64,000 bases of DNA from Crocinitomicaceae bacterium. Lineage in GTDB: Bacteria; Bacteroidota; Bacteroidia; Flavobacteriales_D; Crocinitomicaceae. Shown in pieces: positions 8,680 to 17,951 of this stretch (position 1 is the first letter of the stretch; every line of letters begins with the position of its first letter). A program made the translations under genes and the position numbers. The notes below the pieces were generated by a model. It was not told the origin of the DNA, did not search any database, and saw nothing but the letters and a program-made list of their open reading frames with translations. The DNA is taken from assembly GCA_016708105.1 (NCBI GenBank), contig JADJGJ010000001.1, forward strand, positions 1,364,001 through 1,428,000, given 5' to 3'.

Positions 8680-9177
8680 ATGAAAAAATTTCTGAAATGG
8701 ACTGTGATCATTTTGCTGATAGGTATGGTGATTATTCAATTTATACGCATTGATAAATCAGTGCCTGAGTATGATAAGAGTGGAGATTTTACCGCAGTGA
8801 ATTCACAAGATGCTGAAGGAATTAAACTTCTTAAGAATGCTTGTTATGATTGTCATTCTTATGAATCAAAGTATCCTTGGTATTCAAATATAGCCCCGGT
8901 TTCATGGATGGTTGGTCATCATATTGAAGAAGGGCGTGAGCATTTGAATTTCTCTTTATGGACTTCCTATTCTGTTGAAGATAAAGCAGAGATTATTGAA
9001 GAGAGCTGTGAAGAAATTCAGGAAGGTGAAATGCCAATGAGTGGATACGTTCGCATGCATGCAGAAGCTGATTTATCTGAACAAGACAAACAGGTTTTAA
9101 TTACTTACTTGAAATCCGCTGCGGTGGGTAATCCATCCATGCAATCAGGCGGTGAAGATGAACAGGATGAAGATTAA
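8680..9177 (+). CDS. Heme-binding domain protein with one CxxCH site
   Basis: 165 residues with an N-terminal membrane anchor (about 3-25, MKKFLKWTVIILLIGMVIIQF) and a periplasmic domain. CYDCHS at 55-60 is a c-type heme attachment motif. The pattern CYDCHSYESKYPWYSNIAPVSW and the following HIEEGREHLNFS and GEMPMSGY fit the Bacteroidota haem-binding domain family (Haem_bd, PF14376). The two later methionines (MPMSGYVRMH) could supply an axial ligand. A function in electron transfer or heme sensing is possible but unproven. Maturation requires a cytochrome c assembly system, which is not in this window. The C-terminus is acidic. Confidence 0.8.
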   Translation: MKKFLKWTVIILLIGMVIIQFIRIDKSVPEYDKSGDFTAVNSQDAEGIKLLKNACYDCHSYESKYPWYSNIAPVSWMVGHHIEEGREHLNFSLWTSYSVEDKAEIIEESCEEIQEGEMPMSGYVRMHAEADLSEQDKQVLITYLKSAAVGNPSMQSGGEDEQDED

Positions 9178-9191
9178 CAACTGAAAAAATT

Positions 9192-10145
9192 GTGATAAAA
9201 AAAATTGCATTCATTGATACCGTACACGATGTACTTCAAAAAGGGCTCACATCTATGGGGTGGCAATGTGATGATTTGTCTGAAAAATCTAAAACAGAAA
9301 TTGATGCGGTGATTGGTGAATATCATGGAATTGTTATTCGCAGCCGCTTTCCAATGAATGAAGATTTTCTGAGAAATGCACAAAAAGTAGAATTCATTGC
9401 CCGTTCAGGCGCAGGTATGGAAAATATTGATGTGCCGTATTGCGCAAGCCGAGGCATTGAATTATTTAATGCCCCTGAAGGAAATAGAAATGCAGTAGCA
9501 GAGCATGCCTTGGGTATGCTCTTGTCTCTTTTCAATCATCTCAATCGGTGTGATCGTGAAGTGCGATCAGGCATTTGGTTGAGAGAAGAAAACAGAGGTA
9601 CTGAGCTGGACGGAAAAACTGTTGGCATCATTGGCTACGGTAATAATGGTTCTGCTTTTGCAAACAAATTGAGAGGCTTTGATGTGCAAGTGCTGGCTTA
9701 TGATAAATACAAAGATGAATACGGAACCAAATGGGTTAAAGAAACTACCTGGGAAGACATTCAACAACATGTTGACGTTTTGAGTTTACACATTCCGCAA
9801 AATGAAGAAACTAAATATCTCATCAATGATCAACTCATTGAAAGTTTTTCAAAACCATTTTACCTGATTAATTTATCACGAGGAAAAATAGTTGAAACAG
9901 CCGCACTGGTTAGAGGTATTGAATCAGGGAAAATTCTTGGCGCATGCCTTGATGTGAACGAATATGAAAAGGCATCTTTTGAAAATTTATTTGAAGATAT
10001 AAATACCCTACCCAAACCAATGCAGTATATTTTGAAATCAGAAAAGGTATTGCTGTCACCTCATGTTGGAGGATGGACCCACGAATCATACTTCAAATTG
10101 AGCGAGGTATTATTGCAGAAAATTAAGCAGCATTACAAAGTATGA
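9192..10145 (+). CDS. D-2-hydroxyacid dehydrogenase (phosphoglycerate dehydrogenase-like)
   Basis: A cytoplasmic NAD-dependent dehydrogenase of the D-isomer 2-hydroxyacid family, 317 residues. It shows SGAGMENIDVPYC (substrate side), a Rossmann glycine motif GIIGYGNNGSAF near 150, NLSRGKIVE with the catalytic Arg, and LSPHVGGWT with the catalytic His near the end; the Glu of the triad would lie in the segment LDVNEYEKASFE. The family includes SerA, GhrB and related enzymes; the exact substrate cannot be told. The start is GTG at 9192, 14 bp after the preceding stop, so cotranscription with the heme-binding gene is likely. No serC or serB is adjacent. Confidence 0.82.
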   Translation: MIKKIAFIDTVHDVLQKGLTSMGWQCDDLSEKSKTEIDAVIGEYHGIVIRSRFPMNEDFLRNAQKVEFIARSGAGMENIDVPYCASRGIELFNAPEGNRNAVAEHALGMLLSLFNHLNRCDREVRSGIWLREENRGTELDGKTVGIIGYGNNGSAFANKLRGFDVQVLAYDKYKDEYGTKWVKETTWEDIQQHVDVLSLHIPQNEETKYLINDQLIESFSKPFYLINLSRGKIVETAALVRGIESGKILGACLDVNEYEKASFENLFEDINTLPKPMQYILKSEKVLLSPHVGGWTHESYFKLSEVLLQKIKQHYKV

Positions 10146-10256
10146 TACCAATTTAGCGTGTTGGAACATTTATTTTATTAACAATGACCATCAACTCGGT
10201 GGTTGCCCTGTTTTAAGGCATTCCGGCATATTAAACAGGAATTATTAAACAAAATT

Positions 10257-10271
10257 TGGCTCAATAATTGC
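10257..10271 (+). promoter_or_regulatory. Candidate sigma-54 promoter
   Basis: TGGCTC-N5-TTGC: GG at 10258-10259 and GC at 10270-10271 with exactly 10 bases between them, close to the -24/-12 consensus TGGCAC-N5-TTGC. It lies about 110 bases upstream of the small lipoprotein gene. Weaker than the htpG site because the AC of GGCAC is TC. Confidence 0.3.
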
Positions 10272-10381
10272 CTACAACTACTTGCCAGACAATATTTTTT
10301 CCTTATATTCGTTACCAGCTATAAGGATTGACAGAGACGATCCGGCCAAAACAAAGTAAAAACCAATAGAACCTTAACACA

Positions 10382-10549
10382 ATGAAAAAAGTAATTTTAG
10401 CAGGAATCGCGGGAGTATTTGTACTTGGAATGACAAGCTGTGGTGGTGGCCATACTTGTGATGCTTACAGAAAAGCTGACTATACCAAATACAAAGCTGA
10501 ACAAACTAAAAAAATTGAGTTGAATATCAACCTGAAAAAAAAGAAATAA
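10382..10549 (+). CDS. Small lipoprotein, 55 residues
   Basis: ATG at 10382 opens MKKVILAGIAGVFVLGMTSC, a lipoprotein signal peptide with the lipobox MTSC, followed by GGGHTCDAYRKADYTKYKAE and a lysine-rich tail ending KKKK. The mature peptide is only about 35 residues, starts at the lipidated Cys and has one further Cys. It has an independent terminator directly after it (10569-10599) and a long AT-rich upstream region, both of which support a real gene. Short lipoproteins with this layout occur in Bacteroidota; I cannot assign a function. Confidence 0.72.
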   Translation: MKKVILAGIAGVFVLGMTSCGGGHTCDAYRKADYTKYKAEQTKKIELNINLKKKK

Positions 10550-10568
10550 GCTTTTGTTTATTTTATCG

Positions 10569-10599
10569 GCCTCCGGTTTTTCCCGGGGGCTTTTTTTTT
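10569..10599 (+). terminator. Intrinsic terminator after the small lipoprotein
   Basis: GCCTCCGG, a six-base loop, CCGGGGGC (one G-T pair), then nine T residues. Strong stem and U-tract. Confidence 0.85.
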
Positions 10600-10617
10600 A
10601 TATACCTCTCTAATCTT

Positions 10618-10625
10618 TATATTTG
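10618..10625 (+). promoter_or_regulatory. -7 element TATATTTG upstream of the POT transporter
   Basis: TATATTTG ends 19 bases before the ATG at 10645 and follows the terminator of the previous gene, so the transporter is an independent transcription unit. Confidence 0.6.
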
Positions 10626-10644
10626 AACATTATCTCAATTAACT

Positions 10645-12270
10645 ATGGCAAAAGCTAAACATCCTAAAGGACTTCCGTATCTGTTCTTCTCTGAAATGTG
10701 GGAGCGATTCGGTTATTACCTCATGATCGGAATTTTTACCCTGTATCTCAAAGATGCTGTGGATGGTTTTGGAATGACTGAAGCAGAAGCGTCAGATTTG
10801 TATGGAACCTTCATTGCTTTTGTTTTTCTTACTCCTTTTATTGGGGGACTGCTCGCTGACAGGGTACTGGGGTATCGCAGATCCATCACTTTTGGCGGAA
10901 TTTTGATGGGTATTGGTTATTGCCTCATGTCTGTGCATGATATTACTATGTTGTATATCTCCATGACATTAGTGATTTTAGGTAACGGTTTTTTCAAACC
11001 AAATATCTCTACGCTGCTTGGTAATTTGTATAATGATGCGCAATACAAACCGTTAAAAGATGAAGGGTACAACATCTTCTACATGGGAATTAATATTGGA
11101 GCTTTTGTCTGCAATTTTTTTGGTGCGGCTCTCTATAATATTATGGGTTGGGGCGCTGCGTTTTTTGCAGCCGGTATAGGTATGTTTATTGGCATTATTA
11201 TTTTTTGGATAGGTACAAGACATTATGCACACGCAGATGTAATTAAGCCCAAATCAGAAAAAGATTTACCATTGATTAAAATTTTCGGATTCATTTTGTT
11301 GCCTTCTGTTGCTTTTGGAATGTTAGCGCTATTGTTGCCAACGCCATTGGTGGGTTCTAAAACTACGGATGCGTTTTTATTTGGATGTATACCGGTCATA
11401 TTTTTCTACGCGCGTTTGCTCATCAAATCACCCGACAACGAGAAAAGACCTATTGCAGCAATGCTCGCAATTTTTGCCGTGGTGATTGCTTTCTGGGCTG
11501 TGTTCAAACAGAATGGATCTACATTGAATACCTGGGCTGACCGCTACACTGACCGTGAGATACCAACAGAAATGCTGCCCACCATGAAAACATTAAGTCT
11601 GGTAGACACCATTCCGTATGTAAAAGATTCAGTCGTTGTGATGGATGCACAATTCAGAGTGAAAGATAAAAAGTTGAAAGAATGGAATTATCCGTCATAC
11701 TATAAAAATTTACCTGAAGAGCATAAACCGCAAGATGGGGGTGCTGTGTATGCATTTAATACCAATTTGTTTCAATCAGTTAATCCATTTTGGGTAGTTG
11801 CTTTTACACCTTTAGTGCTTGCATTTTTTGGATTTTTGAAACGAAGGGGTAAAGAACCTACAACGCCGGCAAAAATTGCATTTGGTCTAATTATTTCTGC
11901 TTTGTCCTGTCTTGTGATGGTGGGCGGAGTTTATGCCGCCCAGAATGGTGCAGTGAAAACTTCTGCCTGGTGGTTCATCTCGTCATACGCCGTTATCACT
12001 ATTGGTGAATTATTCTTGAGTCCAATGGGATTATCGCTGGTAAGTAAATTGAGTCCGCCTAGATTAACTGCCTTAATGATGGGTGGCTGGTTTTTAGCCA
12101 CTTCAATTGGGAATAAACTGTCCGGTGTATTGTCATCTTTGTGGGATGGATATGAAAACAAAGCCAATTTCTTTGTAGTGAACTTTCTCCTTCTTTTGGC
12201 AGCCGGATTACTGATGTTTGGTATGATGAAATGGCTTAATAAAATTTTTAGAGAACATGGAGCTTCCTAA
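10645..12270 (+). CDS. POT/PTR family proton-dependent oligopeptide transporter
   Basis: A 541-residue inner-membrane symporter for di- and tripeptides. The N-terminus EMWERFGYY (17-25) carries the ExxERFxYY motif that couples proton and peptide binding. The segments GGLLADRVLGYRRSI and FYMGINIGAF are the two PTR2 family signatures, and SPMGLSLVSKLSP near the C-terminal third is typical. About 13-14 hydrophobic segments, with a hydrophilic insert between about 290 and 375 (WADRYTDREIPTEML onward), longer than in E. coli DtpA and common in Bacteroidota members. A second POT gene lies at 47949-49430 and shares motifs but lacks the long insert. Confidence 0.92.
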   Translation: MAKAKHPKGLPYLFFSEMWERFGYYLMIGIFTLYLKDAVDGFGMTEAEASDLYGTFIAFVFLTPFIGGLLADRVLGYRRSITFGGILMGIGYCLMSVHDITMLYISMTLVILGNGFFKPNISTLLGNLYNDAQYKPLKDEGYNIFYMGINIGAFVCNFFGAALYNIMGWGAAFFAAGIGMFIGIIIFWIGTRHYAHADVIKPKSEKDLPLIKIFGFILLPSVAFGMLALLLPTPLVGSKTTDAFLFGCIPVIFFYARLLIKSPDNEKRPIAAMLAIFAVVIAFWAVFKQNGSTLNTWADRYTDREIPTEMLPTMKTLSLVDTIPYVKDSVVVMDAQFRVKDKKLKEWNYPSYYKNLPEEHKPQDGGAVYAFNTNLFQSVNPFWVVAFTPLVLAFFGFLKRRGKEPTTPAKIAFGLIISALSCLVMVGGVYAAQNGAVKTSAWWFISSYAVITIGELFLSPMGLSLVSKLSPPRLTALMMGGWFLATSIGNKLSGVLSSLWDGYENKANFFVVNFLLLLAAGLLMFGMMKWLNKIFREHGAS

Positions 12271-12441
12271 TTTCTTTTAATCTCTGAAAGATTTAGCAAA
12301 GAAATTCTGTCTTATTATTGTTGGTAGGGGATCTACCTTAATCCCGTGAAGAAAAAAAATAGTACTTTCAAGTCGTTGATTGCGGTATAAACTTGATGTA
12401 ATTGTAATCAATAGAATAGCTTTCACTAGTTTGAAAAGTAA

Positions 12442-13884
12442 ATGAGCTTATGGCGTAACATATCAAATCTTGGAATAAAATCTGAATCAGATCCAAGTAC
12501 CATACGCCGGTCACAAATGACCAATCGGATGATTTTTATTGCAATCTGCATGGGGTTTTCTTATATCCCGATGTATATTTCTATTGGATCTTTTGAACCC
12601 TTGTTTCAAAATATTTTACTTACTTCTCTTACCGCAACCTTATTTTTTTTCTCAGCCCGCGGTAAGCATGAAGTTGCGGCTTTCTTACTTTGTTTACTTA
12701 TTCTTACGCATATACTTACCGTATCTATTTTAATTCAAGGCGGCACAGGGCGCTACTACCTGATTGAGGTTTCGGTATTAGGTTTTACAATGATCAGAAG
12801 TGTGCGCACCAGTTTTATTTTATTCATGCTTTGTCTTATTGCGTTTTTTATTGCTGAATCTGCGCATTATTTTATTGAACCTCTGTTTGTGAGAAATAAT
12901 GATGAAAACGTGATTGTGTATGCATTCAATATTGTGCTTATTTTTTTTGGTGGTCTCTATTTGATTTATCATCTCAAACGCACAAACGATTATTTTGCAA
13001 AAAATTTAATTGAACAAAAAGATCGCATTGAATTGCAGCATGCCCAGCTTGAGGAAACGCATCGTGAAATCAAAGATTCTATTGTGTATGCCAAAAGAAT
13101 TCAGTCAGCTATTTTACCTCCCGTTGAAAAACTTTCTGTTTTTTTCAAGGATCATTTTGTTCTCTACATCCCAAAAGATATTGTTGCCGGAGATTTTTAC
13201 TGGATTCAAGAGTCACAAGATTACCACAGACTAGCCACGGCAGAAAGTGAAAGTGGATCATATAAAATATTTATTGCAGTTGCTGATTGCACCGGACACG
13301 GTGTTCCGGGTGCTATGATGAGTGTCATGTGCAGCAATAGTTTGAATAGAGCAGTGAAAGAATTTCAAATTCATGCGCCTGGTCAAATTTTGGATAAAAC
13401 GCGTGATCTTTTAGTAGACATGCTGCATGAGTCTGGTCAAACAATTCATGACGGAATGGACGCTGCATTAGTCTCCGTTGAATTTGACAAGCATCATAAA
13501 TTAAAGGCAATTGAATTTGCCGGTGCGCAAAATCCATTATGGTTGGTAAGACATGGAGAACTGATAGAAATGCCCGGAGATAAACAACCTGTCGGTCATT
13601 TTGAAAAGGCTGTTTCCTATCAAACGCATCGTATTGATGTGCAAAAAGGAGACATGATTTATTTGTTTACAGATGGACTGGCTGATCAGTTTGGTTCTGA
13701 AAATCATACTGAAAAAGATGCCAAGATTAAAAAATTTGGTATAAAAAAATTGCGCAGATTACTTAGTATGATCAGTGAATTGAGTCCTCATGAACAAAAG
13801 AAAGCCATTCAAAATTCTTTTCAGGCTTGGAAAGGAAATATTGATCAGTTAGATGATGTTTGTATTCTTGGATTCAGAGTTTAA
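12442..13884 (+). CDS. Membrane-anchored SpoIIE-family serine phosphatase
   Basis: 480 residues. Residues about 30-180 form six hydrophobic segments (a 5-7TM sensor-like region). A short coiled coil follows (NLIEQKDRIELQHAQLEETH), then the linker DSIVYAKRIQSAILPP that precedes SpoIIE/PP2C domains in many Bacteroidota proteins. The phosphatase domain has FILKD-type metal motifs seen here as DIVAGDFYWI, VADCTGHGVPGAMMS and FTDGLADQFG, all carrying the Asp/Gly residues for Mn2+/Mg2+. Known relatives dephosphorylate anti-sigma-factor antagonists; no partner STAS or kinase gene is in the window. The stop codon is followed at once by a 44-bp palindrome. Confidence 0.87.
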   Translation: MSLWRNISNLGIKSESDPSTIRRSQMTNRMIFIAICMGFSYIPMYISIGSFEPLFQNILLTSLTATLFFFSARGKHEVAAFLLCLLILTHILTVSILIQGGTGRYYLIEVSVLGFTMIRSVRTSFILFMLCLIAFFIAESAHYFIEPLFVRNNDENVIVYAFNIVLIFFGGLYLIYHLKRTNDYFAKNLIEQKDRIELQHAQLEETHREIKDSIVYAKRIQSAILPPVEKLSVFFKDHFVLYIPKDIVAGDFYWIQESQDYHRLATAESESGSYKIFIAVADCTGHGVPGAMMSVMCSNSLNRAVKEFQIHAPGQILDKTRDLLVDMLHESGQTIHDGMDAALVSVEFDKHHKLKAIEFAGAQNPLWLVRHGELIEMPGDKQPVGHFEKAVSYQTHRIDVQKGDMIYLFTDGLADQFGSENHTEKDAKIKKFGIKKLRRLLSMISELSPHEQKKAIQNSFQAWKGNIDQLDDVCILGFRV

Positions 13885-13885
13885 T

Positions 13886-13929
13886 CGCATACAGTAGGCG
13901 CAGGTCGCGACCTGTGCCTACTGTATGCG
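13886..13929. repeat. 44-bp near-perfect palindrome, copy 1 of a REP-like element
   Basis: Centred between 13907 and 13908. Every position pairs from 13886 to 13929 except one G-T opposite pair (13900/13915). The inner 28 bases (13894-13921), GTAGGCGCAGGTCG and its complement, recur at 30939-30966 with one difference. The outer arms (GCATACA / TGTATGC) differ from those of the second copy yet still pair. It begins 2 bases after the stop codon of the phosphatase gene and lies between convergent genes. Confidence 0.9.
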
Positions 13930-13951
13930 GGTTTATTATCCAATCAATATT

Positions 13952-13990
13952 AAAAAAAAAATCCCCGATTGTTCACCGGGGATTTTTTTT
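13952..13990. terminator. Bidirectional terminator between convergent genes
   Basis: A-run, ATCCCCG, nine-base loop, CGGGGAT, T-run. Perfect 7-bp GC-rich stem with A/T tails on both sides; serves the phosphatase gene (plus) and the T9SS protein (minus). Confidence 0.85.
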
Positions 13991-14009
13991 GATTGCTTAG
14001 CAAAACTTG

Positions 14010-16445
14010 TTATTGTTTCATGATTTTTTCAACCACTACTTTTTGTTCAGAGAAAAGTTGAACGGTGTACATTCCACCGGCCAAATATTCAAGATCAAGT
14101 ATGGTGTTATTATAAAGTATTGTTCCTTCAGCTACAATTTGTCCGTTGATATCTCTGATGACATAATTTGTAAACAATTCCGGATTGTCAACGTGAATAG
14201 TAAGCTGGCTATTAGTTGGATTTGGATACAATGAAATCAGACCCAATTCTTCATCTTGTACCTGTACAGTAGATCCGCCCGGATCAAATGCAGATGCTGT
14301 TTTATTAGAACGAGATGAGTTGTGATCTTGAACTTTTGATGAGGTACAAGGATCTGCCAGATTGAATGTTACCATATAATCTAAACCTGTTACTACCGGC
14401 GGTGTATCAGGAAAAGTGTTTCCAACAGTGATATCATCTCCGATAACTACCCAGCCATTAGTAGGGTCATAACGGAGAACATCTATTGAGGTATAATTGA
14501 TTCCCTCGTAATCATCCCAGCTTAGATCGTAATCAATTCCGTTAGATGTATTGGCCACTACGTGAATAGTTTTATGTACAAAACTTGGATAGCTTTCACC
14601 TCCGCATGCATCGTAGGATGTCATATAATATCTCCATGACCGATCCATAGGGGATGCATCATTATCTTGAAAAAATGATTCAAGGGAAGAATCACGAGAA
14701 ACAACTTTTTCAAAAATTCCATAATCTGAAGTCTCACGGTAAATATTAAAACCTGAAATATTTTGGGTGATATCTTTTTCCCAAACCACGGTATTGTATG
14801 TTAAGGATGTGTCTACCGTGAGTAAGCAAATAGATGGTTGATATGGTTTTTCATTCTGAAGTTTTACGGTAAGATATCCGGTACATCCTGCCTGATCAGT
14901 ATAGGTAAGCGTATAATTGCCTGCGGATATTCCTGATAAATCTTCAGTAGTTGCTCCGGTATTCCATTCATAGAATGCAGGTGTATCCCAAAAAGGATCA
15001 ACAAAAATATCTACTGCTCCATCTGTGTTACCACAGGTTGGTTTGGTTGTTTCATTTACATAAAGATATACGTTGGTTGGATTAGAAATTGTTTTACCCC
15101 AAGTTACTGTGCAGCCTGCACCATCTTGCACGGTGCACGAATAAACTCCGCCGGTGAGTGTCCAAATATCTTCAGTACTTGCAAAGCCGGGTACTCCGTT
15201 TTTTGTCCAGTTCCAGTTGTAAGTGCCAACTCCTGTTCCTCCGGTGGTTGTTATATCAATTCCACCACTTGGAGCTGAAATACAATCACTATTATCATAA
15301 GCTCCTTCAACTTTTACTTTCAAAGCAGAATCAAGAATTTCATACGTTCCAAAGAAATTACAATTGGCTGTTGTATGGACAGCAACTGAATATTCACCGG
15401 GACCAGAACTCAATGTTGCACTTGTCTGACCATTAGACCAGATTATTTCACTCACGCTGCCTGTGGTTGGTGTGATTGTTAAAGTAACCATACCATTTTG
15501 ACCAATGCATTTTCTCTCAACGCTATTATATGATACAGCAATATCTGAATCGCTGATGTGGGCTTTTTTAACAGCCTTGCAACCATTTTGATCTTCTACG
15601 TTCAGATAGTAAACACCTGATGATAAATTGTCTATCATGGTTGTTGTTACGCCAAGTTCAGTTTTTCCGGTTGACCAGTATACATCATAGGGGGCAGCAC
15701 CACCGGTAATAAAAGCATCAACTGAACCATCTGCGTTGGTGCAAGTACTTTGATATTCATTCATCGTGACACTTGGATTCTCTACAAAATAGATTGATAG
15801 TGTATTATTGCCGACACAACCTGTTCCATCTTCAAGCAAGTAGTCAACGTACATTGAATAATCATTTTCATAATAATATGCAGAAGCATCCGGAATGATG
15901 AGCGCACCACTTGTTGATTGGTAATAAGGATTACCTGTCAGGTATGAAAAAGTACCCCCGGGTTGATCAACATAATCATAAAGATTTACCGGATTTCCAA
16001 AATTACATAAGGTTAGTGATGGAACATTAAACGTGACTTCAATTTGTCCGTTTACAGGCACTGCAGTGAGTGAACCTGTGGCTGTTTGTGATGGGTCAGC
16101 CCCATTGTACGAGTCAACAAAAATATTGATGTCATCAGTTGTTAACGTACCTGCCGGTGGAGGTGTACTCCAGCTTACAAAAACATTGAAATAATGAGTG
16201 GTTGTATTGCCACTTACATCAGGTGTGCCTGCAAAGTAATCAAGGTAACCGTTTGCAAAGGATAATGATACACCACATGCATCACCATCGTTATCAGTTA
16301 CAACAACCGCAAGCTGTTTTGTGTCACCACCAAAACAAATAGGATCGGTATCAGAGAGATAAATATTATCGATTACCGGACTGTTTTGTGAAAGTGCAGA
16401 AACACCGATAAAACAACAGACAAGAGAAGTCAGTTTTTTAAGCAT
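14010..16445 (-). CDS. Large secreted protein with T9SS type A sorting domain
   Basis: 811 residues: signal peptide (MLKKLTSLVCCFIGVSALSQ), a long region of beta-rich repeats resembling SprB-like/adhesin repeats (units with YWSTGKTELGVTTTMIDNLS, ISAGNYTLTYTDQAGC, GGVYSCTVQDGAGC, each ending in a conserved cysteine), a fibronectin-III-like part near 540-720, and a C-terminal sorting domain starting SLYPNPTNSQLTIHV and ending VEKIMKQ. The C-terminal domain directs export through the outer membrane by type IX secretion and surface attachment. Pairs of cysteines in each repeat could form disulfides. The function is probably adhesion or an extracellular structure (inference). Expressed alone, with its own terminator. 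Confidence 0.85.
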   Translation of the reverse strand: MLKKLTSLVCCFIGVSALSQNSPVIDNIYLSDTDPICFGGDTKQLAVVVTDNDGDACGVSLSFANGYLDYFAGTPDVSGNTTTHYFNVFVSWSTPPPAGTLTTDDINIFVDSYNGADPSQTATGSLTAVPVNGQIEVTFNVPSLTLCNFGNPVNLYDYVDQPGGTFSYLTGNPYYQSTSGALIIPDASAYYYENDYSMYVDYLLEDGTGCVGNNTLSIYFVENPSVTMNEYQSTCTNADGSVDAFITGGAAPYDVYWSTGKTELGVTTTMIDNLSSGVYYLNVEDQNGCKAVKKAHISDSDIAVSYNSVERKCIGQNGMVTLTITPTTGSVSEIIWSNGQTSATLSSGPGEYSVAVHTTANCNFFGTYEILDSALKVKVEGAYDNSDCISAPSGGIDITTTGGTGVGTYNWNWTKNGVPGFASTEDIWTLTGGVYSCTVQDGAGCTVTWGKTISNPTNVYLYVNETTKPTCGNTDGAVDIFVDPFWDTPAFYEWNTGATTEDLSGISAGNYTLTYTDQAGCTGYLTVKLQNEKPYQPSICLLTVDTSLTYNTVVWEKDITQNISGFNIYRETSDYGIFEKVVSRDSSLESFFQDNDASPMDRSWRYYMTSYDACGGESYPSFVHKTIHVVANTSNGIDYDLSWDDYEGINYTSIDVLRYDPTNGWVVIGDDITVGNTFPDTPPVVTGLDYMVTFNLADPCTSSKVQDHNSSRSNKTASAFDPGGSTVQVQDEELGLISLYPNPTNSQLTIHVDNPELFTNYVIRDINGQIVAEGTILYNNTILDLEYLAGGMYTVQLFSEQKVVVEKIMKQ

Positions 16446-16613
16446 ATTATATTCAAGTTTTTGGTTAGGCGCAACAAAACTAATGAAAGTATCGGAATTA
16501 CAAACAATTACTAAATCGTTATGAAATTACCAATGCAATCAAAAGTGCAATCAAGCACTAAGGCTATTGCATTGATTGAGACGCAATAAAGAAAAAAAGC
16601 GTTGGTTGTTTTT

Positions 16614-17789
16614 TTACAAGTTTTCAACAATGATGGCTGATGCACCACCTCCGCCGTTACAAATAGCAGCGGCTCCACGTTTGCCCCCGTTTTGTTTTAA
16701 TACGTTGATCAGGGTGACAACAATGCGTGAACCGGAATTTCCGAGTGGGTGTCCTAAAGAAACTGCACCACCATTCACATCCGTTTTTGCTGCGTCAATG
16801 CCAAGCCCTTTTATATTGGCAAGTCCAACTACAGAAAAAGCCTGATTTAATTCCCAGAAATCAACATCACCGGTTTTCAAACCAGCTTTTTCAAGCGCTT
16901 TATTCACCGCAAGGGTAGGTGAAGTTGTAAACCATTCCGGTGCTTGTGCAGCATCTGCGTAAGACACAATTTTTGCAATAGGTTTCAGGTTATGTTTCTT
17001 TACTGCTTCTTCACTTGCAAGAATCAAGGCTGAAGCACCATCATTCAAGGTTGATGCGTTTGCTGCAGTTACTGTTCCTGCTTTGTCAAATACAGGTGAA
17101 AGAGAAGGAATTTTATCCAGATTTACATTTTTATACTCCTCATCTTCTGACACAATGATTGCATCTCCTTTGCGTTGAGGCACAGCCACCGGTACAATTT
17201 CATTATTAAATTTTCCTTCAGACCAGGCTTTGGCTGATCTTTTATATGATTCAATGGCAAACTGATCTTGTTCTTCACGTGAGATGTTTTTTTCTTTCGC
17301 ACATTTCTCTGCACAAACACCCATGTGTACTTGATTATAAACATCCGTCAAACCATCTTTCACCATGCCGTCAACCATTTTTACATCGCCTAATTTTGTT
17401 GCACTGCGCGCGTGAAAATAATGCGGAACCAAACTCATGTTTTCCATACCTCCAGCAACCACAAGTTCATTATCTCCGGCAGCAATGGATTGAGCCCCCA
17501 ACATAATGGCTTTCATTCCTGAAGCACAAACTTTATTTACGGTGGTGCAAGCAACGCCTTGGTCAAGTCCGGCAAATAATGCTGCCTGACGTGCCGGAGC
17601 CTGTCCAATATTTGCCTGTAAAACGCAACCCATAAATACTTCGTTAATCATGCCGGCTTGTATGCCTGCTTTTTCAATGGCACCTTTAATTGCGGTTGCT
17701 CCAAGCTGAGATGCTGATACAGTTGATAAAGCTCCTCCGAAACTTCCTATCGGTGTTCTAACTGCGGCAATGATATAGATGTCTTTCAT
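16614..17789 (-). CDS. Acetyl-CoA C-acyltransferase (thiolase)
   Basis: 391 residues, the standard length of a biosynthetic or degradative thiolase; cytoplasmic. The nucleophilic cysteine is C88 in TVNKVCASGMKA, the catalytic His sits in GGAVSLGHPLGNSG near 347, and the second Cys in AAICNGGGGASA near 377. GMENMSLVP is the family signature around 112. It could be an acetoacetyl-CoA thiolase (AtoB/PhaA type) or a beta-oxidation 3-ketoacyl-CoA thiolase; the sequence resembles the acetyl-CoA acetyltransferase branch more, but no 3-hydroxyacyl-CoA dehydrogenase or CoA transferase is adjacent to decide. Preceded by a TAATTTTG promoter element. Confidence 0.9.
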   Translation of the reverse strand: MKDIYIIAAVRTPIGSFGGALSTVSASQLGATAIKGAIEKAGIQAGMINEVFMGCVLQANIGQAPARQAALFAGLDQGVACTTVNKVCASGMKAIMLGAQSIAAGDNELVVAGGMENMSLVPHYFHARSATKLGDVKMVDGMVKDGLTDVYNQVHMGVCAEKCAKEKNISREEQDQFAIESYKRSAKAWSEGKFNNEIVPVAVPQRKGDAIIVSEDEEYKNVNLDKIPSLSPVFDKAGTVTAANASTLNDGASALILASEEAVKKHNLKPIAKIVSYADAAQAPEWFTTSPTLAVNKALEKAGLKTGDVDFWELNQAFSVVGLANIKGLGIDAAKTDVNGGAVSLGHPLGNSGSRIVVTLINVLKQNGGKRGAAAICNGGGGASAIIVENL

Positions 17790-17816
17790 AATTTTTTGAA
17801 TCTTCGTTTAGTTTGA

Positions 17817-17824
17817 CAAAATTA
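17817..17824 (-). promoter_or_regulatory. -7 element TAATTTTG upstream of the thiolase
   Basis: Minus strand TAATTTTG matches TAnnTTTG and lies 27 bases before the ATG at 17789. Confidence 0.5.
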
Positions 17825-17891
17825 GTAAAAAAGCGATGAGGAATTGGTTGAAAAGTTTAAAAGTTGATGGGTTTCTAAAACTTTTTCGGCT

Positions 17892-17932
17892 ACTGGCCTT
17901 CTCCCTTTGAGGGGAGACAGAGAGGGGTGACA
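17892..17932. repeat. 41-bp inverted repeat, left copy
   Basis: ACTGGCCTTCTCCCTTTGAG followed by GGGAGACAGAGAGGGGTGACA. The reverse complement occurs at 19531-19571 with 39 of 41 bases identical. The repeat contains its own small hairpin (TCTCCC / GGGAGA). The two copies bracket a toxin-antitoxin pair and a frameshifted MORN gene. Confidence 0.88.
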
Positions 17933-17951
17933 ACCCCGAACGGTAAAAAAA

